Positions 25,966-33,309 of a DNA stretch of 34,382 nucleotides are shown here, piece by piece. The notes under the pieces were generated by a model that was not told the DNA's origin, did not search any database, and saw only the letters and a program-made list of their open reading frames with translations. Positions within the stretch are counted from its first letter, which is position 1, and each line of letters starts with the position of its first letter. Origin of the DNA: an uncultured Acetobacteraceae bacterium (GTDB lineage Bacteria; Pseudomonadota; Alphaproteobacteria; Acetobacterales; Acetobacteraceae); contig CALMVT010000396.1 of the NCBI GenBank assembly GCA_937873175.1, forward strand, positions 1,171 to 35,552. The letters run 5' to 3'. A program made the translations under genes and the position numbers.

Positions 25966-26078
25966 CGTCCGGCCCCCCGCGCCCGGTCCGGCCGCCGGCT
26001 TGACGCCCGGGCGGCGGAAGCGGTGATGTAGGGCATGGAACCGGGCGCCACGGCCGTTCGGTCCGAAGGGAGGAAGCG
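25966..26078. promoter_or_regulatory. Divergent control region between the RuBisCO-like gene and the small unknown gene
   Basis: This 113-bp gap must hold starts for both directions. GCCGCC (25991-25996) and GGCGGC (26010-26015) are an inverted pair flanking TTGACG (26000-26005), which could be a plus-strand -35 box. No good -10 box is seen. GGGAGGAAG before 26079 is the ribosome site of the rightward gene. Confidence 0.3.
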
Positions 26079-26471
26079 ATGCTCAAGCAAACCGTCACGC
26101 ACGCGGGCGACCGCCCCGTCATCCTGATGGACTCGATCACCAAAGTGGAGCAGGGCGACGCGGGGGCCATCGTCGTGTCCGCGTCCCATGGGGGGCAGAG
26201 TTCCGGCGAGTTCGCGCTCGCGGTGCCGCTCACCGCCGTGTTCTTCAACGACGCCGGGATCGGCAAGGACGAGGCCGGCGTCGCCGGGCTTGCGATGCTC
26301 GACGCGCAAGGCGTCCCGGCCTGCGCCGTGGGCCACGAAAGCGGACGGATCGGGGACGCCGCCGACATGTGGGCGCACGGCCTGCTGTCGCGGGTGAACG
26401 CCACCGCCGCGGCGCGCGGCGCGGCGGCCGGGATGGCGGTCCAGGAGGCCGTGCGCAAGCTGGCGCCCTAG
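26079..26471 (+). CDS. Uncharacterised small protein of the sugar-acid cluster
   Basis: 130 residues, ATG at 26079 with GGGAGGAAG about 4-10 bp upstream. No signal peptide or membrane helix. The sequence looks like a compact alpha/beta domain: ITKVEQGDAGAIVVSASHGG, then SSGEFALAVPLTAVFFNDAG, IGKDEAGVAGLAMLDAQGVP and GHESGRIGDAADMWAHGLLS. Runs such as SASHGGQSSGEF, FFNDAGIGKDEAG and SGRIGDAADMW have the look of conserved active-site loops (His, Asp, Lys, Glu, Arg). I do not recognise the family. It sits between the RuBisCO-like gene (divergent) and the apnO-like gene (convergent), so it is a candidate accessory enzyme or lactone/aldehyde-handling protein of the pathway; that role is inference only. 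Confidence 0.75.
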   Translation: MLKQTVTHAGDRPVILMDSITKVEQGDAGAIVVSASHGGQSSGEFALAVPLTAVFFNDAGIGKDEAGVAGLAMLDAQGVPACAVGHESGRIGDAADMWAHGLLSRVNATAAARGAAAGMAVQEAVRKLAP

Positions 26472-26512
26472 CAGGGCGCTCCCCTTGGCCGGCCCGCCTG
26501 CCCCGGCGGTTC

Positions 26513-27364
26513 TCATGCCGCCTTCGGGGGTACGCAGATGTCCCGGACCGACTGCATCACCGCCTCCGGCGCGAACACCCGGTCGAGCCAGCCGTCCCTG
26601 AAGATCTGCGGCTTGGCCAGCTCGATCGCGCGCAGCGCGCCGTCGGAGAAGCGGCCCTCGGGGAAGATGCCGAAGGCGACGGCGAGGCCGATGTTGATGT
26701 GGCCCAGCACGAAGTCGATGGCGGCCTGGTGCGGCACGCCGCGGCGGGCAGCCTCGTCCGCGGCTTCGCGCAGCGCCAAGCACATCGTGATGGCCACGGT
26801 TTCCGACAACGCCGGCTCCAGGATGGCGATCTGCTCAACCGTGCAGCGGTGCGCCCGCATCACCGGCTTGTAGATGGTGCGCGCCACCTCCTCGCACAGC
26901 GCGTAGTGCTCTTCCGGCCCCTGCATCAGGGCGCAGACGATGTGCTGCTTGGCCGTGATCCCGCCGAAGAAGTCCCGCTTCGCTTCCTCGGTCGTTTCGT
27001 CGTTGTAGATCGGCGGGTGGCAGGGATGGGTGACGAAGTAGGTGACGTCCTCCCGCCGCGGCATCTCGCCCGCGTGGGGCGCCGCGGCGTCGAGCACGAC
27101 GAGTGCCGTCCCGGGCCGCACCTTGTCGATGATGCCATGGGCGATTTTGCCGATCAGCCGGTCGGGCACCGCCAGCACCACCACGTCGGCCCCGGCGAGG
27201 GCGCGGTCCTGCTCCACGCACTCGGCGCCGGTCGCCGCCTTTAGGCGCCCGCGCCCTTCCTCGGACACTTCAACGTGGTCCACCTCGAAGCGCGAGCCTC
27301 CGAGGTTGGTGGCGAGGCGCACGCCCATCTTGCCGCCGGCGCCGAGCAACGCGATCTTGGTCAT
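26513..27364 (-). CDS. apnO: ApnO-like D-apionate oxidoisomerase (phosphogluconate dehydrogenase C-terminal domain protein)
   Basis: 283 residues from the ATG at 27364. The N-terminal Rossmann domain starts MTKIALLGAGGKMGVRLATN and includes GADVVVLAVPDRLIGKIAHG. The C-terminal helical domain is of the PGDH_C type, with FVTHPCHPPIYNDETTEEAK, FGGITAKQHIVCALMQGPEE, VEQIAILEPALSETVAITMC and FVLGHINIGLAVAFGIFPEG. Proteins of this type oxidise and rearrange D-apionate to 3-oxo-isoapionate with NAD. Finding it beside a DUF1537 kinase and a RuBisCO-like protein supports this over a generic 3-hydroxyacid dehydrogenase. It is convergent with the small unknown gene (41 bp apart) and is separated from the PQQ dehydrogenase upstream by a strong hairpin, so it may have its own promoter at about 27365-27394. 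Confidence 0.75.
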   Translation of the reverse strand: MTKIALLGAGGKMGVRLATNLGGSRFEVDHVEVSEEGRGRLKAATGAECVEQDRALAGADVVVLAVPDRLIGKIAHGIIDKVRPGTALVVLDAAAPHAGEMPRREDVTYFVTHPCHPPIYNDETTEEAKRDFFGGITAKQHIVCALMQGPEEHYALCEEVARTIYKPVMRAHRCTVEQIAILEPALSETVAITMCLALREAADEAARRGVPHQAAIDFVLGHINIGLAVAFGIFPEGRFSDGALRAIELAKPQIFRDGWLDRVFAPEAVMQSVRDICVPPKAA

Positions 27365-27394
27365 TTCGCTTTTTCTTTCCGTCTGGGGAAGTCG

Positions 27395-27425
27395 CGGGTC
27401 CCGCGCGCGGGGGGCGCGGGACCCG
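27395..27425 (-). terminator. Perfect 12-bp hairpin after the PQQ dehydrogenase gene
   Basis: CGGGTCCCGCGC (27395-27406) and GCGCGGGACCCG (27414-27425) pair without mismatch around a 7-base loop, starting 20 bp beyond the PQQ dehydrogenase stop and ending 31 bp before apnO. No T-run follows on the minus strand. It probably separates or attenuates transcription between the two genes. Confidence 0.6.
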
Positions 27426-27444
27426 GGTGTGGCGCAGGCTCGGG

Positions 27445-29208
27445 TTAGAGCGCGAAAACGTAGAGCATCGAGCTGGGCGCGATCGTCTTCAGCTCCGGCG
27501 TCCCCGCGATGTTCCACTTGTCCCAAGCGCCGCCGATGCCGACCAGGACGGCCACATACTGCTTGCCGTCCACGGCGAAGGCCATCGGCGGGGCGGTGAT
27601 GCCGGCGCCGGTGTTGAACGACCACAGCTTCTTCAGCGACTTGGCATCCAGCGCCATCATCTCGCCGTCCGGCGACCCGGCGAACACCAGGTCCGGCGTC
27701 GCCAGCAGGCCGCCCAGCATCGGATAGGTCGTGTCGGCCTTGCCGACGACCTTGCCCGTGGACACGTCGATCGCGGTCACGCTGCCGGGGATGCGCTCGT
27801 GGATGCTCGGGCCGCCGCCGGTGTAGAACTCGCGCGGCTTGAACGAGTCCGCCTTGGTTTCCTCCACCGTGAGCGTATTGCAGCTTTCGATCACCGGGAT
27901 GTACCAAAGCCCGGCCTGCGGATGGTAGGCGGTCGGCGGCCAGTTCTTGCCGCCCATGTTGCCCGGGCAGATCTGGACCACCCGGTTGTCGCGCGATGGC
28001 GTCACCGCCGGATTGTACTTCTGCACCGGCAGGTTCGGGTCATATTCGGCGGGCTTGCCCGTCTCCGGGTTGAGCCCCTTGGTCCAGGTCACGCGCTTGA
28101 CGAACGGCGTGCCCCAAACGAACTCGCCGGTGTCGCGGTCCAGGGCGTATGCGAACCCGTTGCGGTCCGCGGTGACGGCGAGCTTCCTCGGACGCCCGTT
28201 CACCTGCGTGTCCACAAGCACCTTTTCCGAAACGCTGTCGTAATCGTATGGGTCGTTCGGCGTGTGCTGGAAGTGCCACTTGATCTTGCCGGTGTCAGGA
28301 TCGAGGCCGAGGGTGCTGTCGGTATAAAGGTTGTCGCCAGGCCGGTAGGCGCTGTCCCAGTCCGGGCCGGGGTTGCCGACGCCCCAGGCCAGCGTGTTGG
28401 TCGAGGGATCGTAGGAGCCTGTGACCCATGTGGAGCCGCCGCCGTTCTGGGCGGTGTTGCGGTCCTTCCAGGTTTCGGCGCCGGGTTCGCTGCCTACCGG
28501 GATGGTGTGGGTGCGCCAAACCTCCTTCTGCGTCTTGAGGTCGGTCGCCGCGAGCCAGCCGCGGATGCCATACTCCGCCCCGGCCACGCCCGTGATCGCC
28601 ATGCCCTTCACGATCAAGGGTGCGCCCGTCACCACCTCGCCCTTGTCGGGGTCGGCCACTTGGCGTTGCCAGGACACCTCGCCGGTGTCCTTGTCGGTCG
28701 CGACCAAGCGCCCGTCCAGGGTGTGGGAGATGACCTGGTTGCCCCACAGCGCCACGCCGCGGTTGTCCACCCCGCAGCAGGCGATGGCGCCGGCCCAGTC
28801 ATGGTCGGTCTTGGGGTCCATCTTCCACAGCAGCTTGCCCTGACCGCCACGGGTGTCGATCTTGTATACGGACCCCCAGCCGTCCGTGACGTACATCATG
28901 CCGTCTTCGACAATGGGCGTGCCTTCCAGCCCGCCATGCGTCCAGATGCCGCCGCCCTCCACGCCGCCCAGCGCCATGGTCCAGGCGACCTTCAGCCCCT
29001 TCACCGTGTCGCGGTTGATCTCCTTGAGCGGCGAGAAGCGCTGCGCGTCATAGGTGCGGTGGTGCTGGATCCAGTTGCCCTGCTCCTTGTCGGCATTGAG
29101 CAGCCGGTCCTGCGTGACCTCGCCGGCCCGGGCCGGCGCGCCGAGCAGCCCGGCGAGCGCGGTGCAGCCCAAGGCGAGAATGCGCAGCGTTGTGCGACCT
29201 GAATTCAT
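27445..29208 (-). CDS. PQQ-dependent alcohol/sugar dehydrogenase with lanthanide-type active site
   Basis: 587 residues from the ATG at 29208 (GGGAGGGAA upstream). The signal peptide ends near APARA. This is an eight-bladed PQQ propeller: QHHRTYDAQRFSPLKEIN is the standard N-terminal motif, C144-C145 in ACCGVDNRG is the vicinal disulfide over PQQ, and NPGPDWDSAYRPGDNLYTDS and WHFQHTPNDPYDYDS lead to the metal site. The catalytic Asp is D322, and D324 two residues on (DYD) is the extra acid found in XoxF- and PedH-type lanthanide enzymes, where calcium enzymes have Ala/Ser/Thr. It should oxidise an alcohol or sugar in the periplasm and pass electrons to a cytochrome c, but none is encoded next to it. 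There is no C-terminal cytochrome domain. The substrate is unknown; a link to the adjacent sugar-acid pathway is inference. Confidence 0.9.
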   Translation of the reverse strand: MNSGRTTLRILALGCTALAGLLGAPARAGEVTQDRLLNADKEQGNWIQHHRTYDAQRFSPLKEINRDTVKGLKVAWTMALGGVEGGGIWTHGGLEGTPIVEDGMMYVTDGWGSVYKIDTRGGQGKLLWKMDPKTDHDWAGAIACCGVDNRGVALWGNQVISHTLDGRLVATDKDTGEVSWQRQVADPDKGEVVTGAPLIVKGMAITGVAGAEYGIRGWLAATDLKTQKEVWRTHTIPVGSEPGAETWKDRNTAQNGGGSTWVTGSYDPSTNTLAWGVGNPGPDWDSAYRPGDNLYTDSTLGLDPDTGKIKWHFQHTPNDPYDYDSVSEKVLVDTQVNGRPRKLAVTADRNGFAYALDRDTGEFVWGTPFVKRVTWTKGLNPETGKPAEYDPNLPVQKYNPAVTPSRDNRVVQICPGNMGGKNWPPTAYHPQAGLWYIPVIESCNTLTVEETKADSFKPREFYTGGGPSIHERIPGSVTAIDVSTGKVVGKADTTYPMLGGLLATPDLVFAGSPDGEMMALDAKSLKKLWSFNTGAGITAPPMAFAVDGKQYVAVLVGIGGAWDKWNIAGTPELKTIAPSSMLYVFAL

Positions 29209-29364
29209 TGGGTTCCCTCCCTTTTGGACACGGCCATGTTGGCGCGTGCCTTTGCTTTCAACTCGGTGCTGATCGGCGTGGCGCGTCGGGCGCGCGGTTC
29301 TGCGTCTTGATTGCGCCGGCCCCTGCGAACGGGGCGCAAGCTTCACCTCCGGGCCTATGCTTGT

Positions 29365-29422
29365 GTGAAGACTTGGGCGATTACAAACGATTTATTGTCC
29401 GTCAGGTGTGAGGAAACTTCAC
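29365..29422. promoter_or_regulatory. AT-rich palindromic region upstream of the PQQ dehydrogenase gene
   Basis: In a very GC-rich context, 29371-29400 is AT-rich and contains ACAAACGATTTATTGT (29383-29398), an ACAA-N8-TTGT dyad of LysR-box size. GTGAAG (29365-29370) and CTTCAC (29417-29422) form an outer inverted pair. The block spans the stop of the LysR gene and lies about 160-190 bp upstream of the dehydrogenase start. It is a likely promoter/operator, but the regulator is not proven. Confidence 0.35.
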
Positions 29423-30352
29423 CCGTCCGGGGCGGGCCGGCCGGGCGCGGTTCGGAACCTCGGCGCCCGCTTCCTGCGTGCCCCATTGCCGCAACTCGGC
29501 GACCAGCCAGGCGGTGAGCGCGCCCGTGTCGGCGCGCGTCCTCAGATGCGGGGCGATCCAAAGAACGAGCTTGTGCGGGCCGGGCACGAAGCCGAACGGG
29601 GCGACGAGCTTGCCGGACTGCAGGTCGTCGAGAACAAGAAGCTTGGGCACGATGGCTATGCCCAGGCCGCAGCACGCGGCCTGTATCAGGAGGTAATGGT
29701 GTTCGTAGGCCTGCTGGGGCGAAAGCGAGAGGTTTTCGCGGCAGGCGCCCGTCCACTCCTTCCAAGCGCCCATGCGGGTCTTCGCCGCGAGCAGCCGGCA
29801 GCGGGCAAGGTCGGCGGGCGAGCGCAGCCCGGCGCCTCCGAGGTATTCCGGCGAGCAAACCGGCCCGATCCACTCCGCGATGGCGTCCTGGATGACGACA
29901 TCCTTGGGTGGTTCGATCATGCTGTTGCGGATCGCCACGCTGATCTCGTCCCGGATGAAATCGATGCGGTCATAGTTCATGTTGAAGCGCAGCTCGATCT
30001 CCGGATGGCGGCCGTGGAAGTCGCCGAGGCGCGGGATCAGCCAACACATCATGATCGTGGCCGAGCAGGACAGCGTCAGCGGGCCGGGGCGCAGTTGCGC
30101 GACGGCGGATTCGATCAAGGCGAAAGCGCCGGAAAGCTCTGTCGCCAACCGCGCGCCTTCCGGCGTTGCGTGGACGCTGCGCGCGTCCCGTTGCAGCAAC
30201 AGCAGCCCGAACGTGTCTTCGAGGCTTTTCACGTGCCGGCTGATCGCGCCATGGGTGACGGCGAGTTCCCCGGCGGCGGCCGACATGCTGCGCAGCCGGG
30301 CCGCCGCTTCAAAAGCCCGGAGTGCGTTCAAGGACGGCCGAATGGTGCGCAC
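29402..30352 (-). CDS. LysR family transcriptional regulator, GcvA-like
   Basis: 316 residues from the GTG at 30352 (AGGA 9 bp before); an ATG at 30418 would add 22 proline-rich residues that look non-native. The DNA-binding part is RPSLNALRAFEAAARLRSMS, then AAAGELAVTHGAISRHVKSL and LLLQRDARSVHATPEGARLA, the typical LysR winged helix. The effector domain starts near LTLSCSATIMMCWLIPRLGD, with EISVAIRNSMIEPPKDVVI, ACCGLGIAIVPKLLVLDDL and LVAPFGFVPGPHKLVLWI. The GcvA-like branch often controls adjacent metabolic genes. It lies upstream of the PQQ dehydrogenase on the same strand and divergent from the isocitrate-lyase-family gene (215 bp between starts), so either may be its target. Confidence 0.87.
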   Translation of the reverse strand: MRTIRPSLNALRAFEAAARLRSMSAAAGELAVTHGAISRHVKSLEDTFGLLLLQRDARSVHATPEGARLATELSGAFALIESAVAQLRPGPLTLSCSATIMMCWLIPRLGDFHGRHPEIELRFNMNYDRIDFIRDEISVAIRNSMIEPPKDVVIQDAIAEWIGPVCSPEYLGGAGLRSPADLARCRLLAAKTRMGAWKEWTGACRENLSLSPQQAYEHHYLLIQAACCGLGIAIVPKLLVLDDLQSGKLVAPFGFVPGPHKLVLWIAPHLRTRADTGALTAWLVAELRQWGTQEAGAEVPNRARPARPGRVKFPHT

Positions 30353-30567
30353 GAGCGATTCCTGCTTCGGTATGGGCAAGGGGTCAGGGGTCCGTAGGGG
30401 CCACGGTAGCACCGACATGTTGACGTTGCCTTGATCGATCCCGCCGGTGGCTGGCCGGCGGACAGCCCTGGCGCTCGCTTCCGTCCATCAGGGTTCGGTG
30501 GCGCAGACCGCATCGCCCGCCTATCCTGTCCGCCGCCGTGCAACGAACAAGGCCAGGAGGACACGCC

Positions 30568-31386
30568 ATGACAGCCACCGCCTTTGAACGTTTCCGCGCC
30601 CTGCATGACGGGCCGGGCGCCTTTGTGATGCCGAACGCCTGGGACGGCGCATCCGCCCTGCTGCTCAAGCGCGCGGGGTTCGAGGCGCTCGGCAGTTCCT
30701 CCTTCGCGGTTGCCATGGCCTTGGGACGGCCGGACGGCGCCCGTGCCGTCAGCCGCGCGGACTCGGTCGCCCATGCCGCCCTCCTTGCGCGCGTCGCCGG
30801 CCTGCCGGTGAACGGCGACCTGGAAGACGGCTACGGCCCGGCGCCGGAGGACTGCGCCGCAACCGTCGAGGCCGCGGTCGAGGGCGGGCTTGCCGGGCTT
30901 GGCATCGAGGACACCACCGCCGACCCCGGCCAACCCATCCACGGCTTCGACGCCGCCGTGGCCCGGGTCCGCGCCGCGGCGCGGGCGGCGCGCGGGCGCA
31001 TCGTGCTCACCGGCCGCACCGACAACTTCCTGCACGGCCGCCCCGACCTGGACGACGCCATCCGCCGGCTGGCCGCCTTCGCCGAAGTGGGGGCGGACGT
31101 GCTCTACGCTCCGGGCTTGCCGGACATGGACGCCATCCGCGCGGTGGTCCGCGCGGTCGCCCCGAAGCCGGTGAACGTGCTGATCGGGCCGGGCGTCGGC
31201 CTTGCCGAGCTTTCGGCTGCGGGGGTGCGCCGTGTGAGCCTCGGCGGCGCGCTTTACCGTCGCGCCATGGCCGGGCTTGTGGCGGCGGCCGAAGCGATGC
31301 GCGCCGGGGACCTGGCGGCCGTGGCCGCCGGGGCCGTGCCCGGGGCCGAACTCGCCGGCTTGCTGACGCCGCCGGGTGCGGACTGA
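30568..31386 (+). CDS. Isocitrate lyase/PEP mutase family enzyme
   Basis: 272 residues from the ATG at 30568, with CAGGAGG at 30554-30560. A TIM barrel with FVMPNAWDGASALLLKRAGF near the start, SSSFAVAMALGRPDG, the metal-loop motif VNGDLEDGYGPAPED (acidic residues binding Mg), GLGIEDTTADP, RIVLTGRTDNFLHGRPDLDD and GADVLYAPGLPDMDAI. The ending RRVSLGGALYRRAMAG is typical of PEPM-like members. The KKCGH active-site motif of true isocitrate lyase is absent, so it is more likely a C-C or P-C bond lyase, or an oxaloacetate or 2-methylisocitrate-like lyase of unknown substrate. It is divergent from the LysR gene and convergent with the FAD oxidase gene (52 bp apart). Confidence 0.87.
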   Translation: MTATAFERFRALHDGPGAFVMPNAWDGASALLLKRAGFEALGSSSFAVAMALGRPDGARAVSRADSVAHAALLARVAGLPVNGDLEDGYGPAPEDCAATVEAAVEGGLAGLGIEDTTADPGQPIHGFDAAVARVRAAARAARGRIVLTGRTDNFLHGRPDLDDAIRRLAAFAEVGADVLYAPGLPDMDAIRAVVRAVAPKPVNVLIGPGVGLAELSAAGVRRVSLGGALYRRAMAGLVAAAEAMRAGDLAAVAAGAVPGAELAGLLTPPGAD

Positions 31387-31438
31387 GCGCATCCGGCGCG
31401 GCGCCTGGCCCAGCGCGGCCGCACGGGCGATCCGGGCG

Positions 31439-32656
31439 TTAAATCACTGCTTCCTCAAGGAAAGGCTCGTTGCGCGTGATCCGTTCATAGCCGAAGGGCG
31501 ACAGGTCGAGCGTTTGGAAGGCGCCATGGACGATCAGCTCCGACACTGCACGCCCGACCGCCGGCGATTGCTGCAGCCCGTGCCCGGAAAAGCCGTTCGC
31601 GAACATGAAGTTCGTCACCTTGGGGTGGAAGCCGACGATGCCGTTGTGGTCCAGCACGTTGTATTCATAGTGGCCGGTCCAGCTTTGCCGCACCTTCAAT
31701 GAGTCGAATGCGGGGATGCGGTGCCAGAGCGACGGCCAGATGCGTTCGTCGAACTCCCGGTGGTCCGTCCTGAAATCGTCGTAATCCGCCGGGCCGTCGT
31801 CGAGCGGCGTGTTTCCGGCGAGGAAAAGCTCTCCCTCCGGCCGCACGAAGGTGCCCGAAAGGTCGATGACGTTGGGCATCCGCCCAGGGACAGGGGTGGC
31901 GCTTGAGAAAACGAAGCTGTACCGCTTGCGCGGCTCCACCGGGATCGACAGCCCGGCCATTGCGGCCACCTGCTGCGCGCGCGGGCCGGCCGCGTTGACA
32001 AGCGTTCCGCAGGAAACCGTCTCGCCGGTCGCCAGCATTGCTGCGCCGACCTTGCCGCCTGCGACGTCTAGCCCGGCCACCGCGTTGTTCACGTACTCCA
32101 CGCCTGAGCCACGCGCAGCCCGGCGGAAGCCGTTGAGCAAGCCCATCGAATCAAACCAGCCCTCGTCGCGCGATCCCCATGCGCCGCCGCCGAGGTCGTC
32201 GGTGTTGAGCCAAGGAAAGCGGTCCTTGAGCGGGCCGGGTTCGAGGAACACCGTGTGGGCGCCCAGGCTGCGCTGCAGGTCGACGCGGGCGCGCGCCGCG
32301 TCCACGCCGTCAACCGAGCAGCAGTAAAGGTAGCCATGCTCGCGGAACCCGAGGCCGGGCGCCGGCTCGTCCTTGAAGAAGGGCGCCATCCGCTCCGGAA
32401 AGCCGCGGATCACCTCGATGCCGAACTGGCTGATCTTCACGTTGATCGGGTTCGAGTACTGCTGGCGGATCGCGCTGGTGGACAGCGCCGTGGATGAGAA
32501 CTCGTAGCTGCTGTCGCGCTCCACCACCAGGATCGACGCGCGCGCGCCCAGCGCCTGGCTGAGCCAGTAGGCGACCGAGGACCCGACGGCCGCGCCGCCG
32601 ACCACCACGATGTCGTAGCCGGCGCGGGCCGGGGCCTGGTAGGGGGGGGTGGCCAT
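31439..32656 (-). CDS. FAD-dependent amino-acid/amine oxidoreductase (DAO family, FOXRED1/sarcosine-oxidase-like)
   Basis: 405 residues, ATG at 32656 with AAAGGAAG upstream. The dinucleotide fold is YDIVVVGGAAVGSSVAYWLS, a GGAxxG variant, followed by ILVVERDSSYEFSSTALSTS. AIRQQYSNPINVKISQFGIE is the covalent-flavin-region block typical of sarcosine- or dimethylglycine-oxidase-like proteins. Later motifs are LVNAAGPRAQQVAAMAGLSI, VEPRKRYSFVF, SWTGHYEYNVLDHNGIVGFH and the C-terminal flavin loop FANGFSGHGLQQSPAVGRAV. It should oxidise a secondary amine or amino acid in the cytoplasm. No glycine-cleavage or folate-binding domain is fused. An AT-rich palindromic region lies 130-170 bp upstream and may control it. 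Confidence 0.88.
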   Translation of the reverse strand: MATPPYQAPARAGYDIVVVGGAAVGSSVAYWLSQALGARASILVVERDSSYEFSSTALSTSAIRQQYSNPINVKISQFGIEVIRGFPERMAPFFKDEPAPGLGFREHGYLYCCSVDGVDAARARVDLQRSLGAHTVFLEPGPLKDRFPWLNTDDLGGGAWGSRDEGWFDSMGLLNGFRRAARGSGVEYVNNAVAGLDVAGGKVGAAMLATGETVSCGTLVNAAGPRAQQVAAMAGLSIPVEPRKRYSFVFSSATPVPGRMPNVIDLSGTFVRPEGELFLAGNTPLDDGPADYDDFRTDHREFDERIWPSLWHRIPAFDSLKVRQSWTGHYEYNVLDHNGIVGFHPKVTNFMFANGFSGHGLQQSPAVGRAVSELIVHGAFQTLDLSPFGYERITRNEPFLEEAVI

Positions 32657-32783
32657 GGCGCGGGCTTCCTTTCAGCGACCGGAGGCGATGGAGGCGTCGG
32701 GGCCGCGCGCTAGGATGCCGCTTGCCTGGCCGGGTTTGGCCGCCGCCTTGCAGAGATTGGGACGGTCCTGCATCTTGTCGGCC

Positions 32784-32823
32784 TCCACGCGTGGACATCG
32801 ATCGTGATTTGTATGATGTCATA
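32784..32823. promoter_or_regulatory. Palindromic, AT-rich operator-like region
   Basis: The interval 32657-33000 has no gene. Within it TCCACGCGTGGA (32784-32795) is a perfect 12-base palindrome, and TATGATGTCATA (32812-32823) is a dyad TATGA-TG-TCATA inside the AT-rich run 32806-32830. The site lies upstream of the FAD oxidase gene and of the decayed genes leading to the GntR gene. GntR/FCD regulators bind short AT-rich dyads of this size, so the regulator at 33568-34353 is a candidate; that is inference. Confidence 0.4.
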
Positions 32824-33000
32824 TGAAAATCGCAAGAGGCATGACCGCAGCCGCAGCCGCAGCCGCGCCCCGGATCGAAGAGCAGGCAGTTGAAACCGGT
32901 TTCAAGCGCTCCGGTGTCCGGGGTCACGATGGGCGTCAAGGCGGCAAGCCTCGCCCTCATGATCGACGGCCCGAACGCCGCGTTCGGGCATGCGCTTCCG

Positions 33001-33309
33001 GGGTTACAAAGGCGTTCCCTCAATGCCGGGTTCAGGTCGGCGAGGCCGACCCTTCGAGCATGCACCTGGCGGTCAACCGCAACGCCGATGGGCATGCACG
33101 CAGGCAATCCGTCGCCCCTGGATGCCAGTCGGCAGACGCCGGGCCTGACGGTGGTGGACATCATCGTGGAACCCGCCGAGACGGCTTTGCTCCGCGCGGC
33201 GTCGGAAAAAGGCTGCCGCGTCCAGCCCGGGCGTCCGATGATGGATTTCCAGGTTCGGGGCATGTCGGAATTCTTCGACATCAAGCGCAGGGACCGCAGC
33301 CATGGCTGA
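33001..33309 (+). pseudogene. C-terminal remnant of a shikimate/quinate dehydrogenase (AroE family)
   Basis: One frame reads QVGEADPSSMHLAVN up to about 33078 and the next continues ATPMGMHAGNPSPLDASRQT, TVVDIIVEPAETALLRAASE, KGCRVQPGRPMMDFQVRGMS and EFF. Together they make the C-terminal third of an AroE-family protein, whose LVVNATPLGM motif is split exactly at the frame change. No catalytic Lys/Asp shikimate-binding half and no start exist upstream; the preceding DNA (32824-33000) shows nothing recognisable. The fragment ends at 33309, overlapping the start of the next remnant by 8 bp as in an old operon. It is non-functional as seen. Confidence 0.65.
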
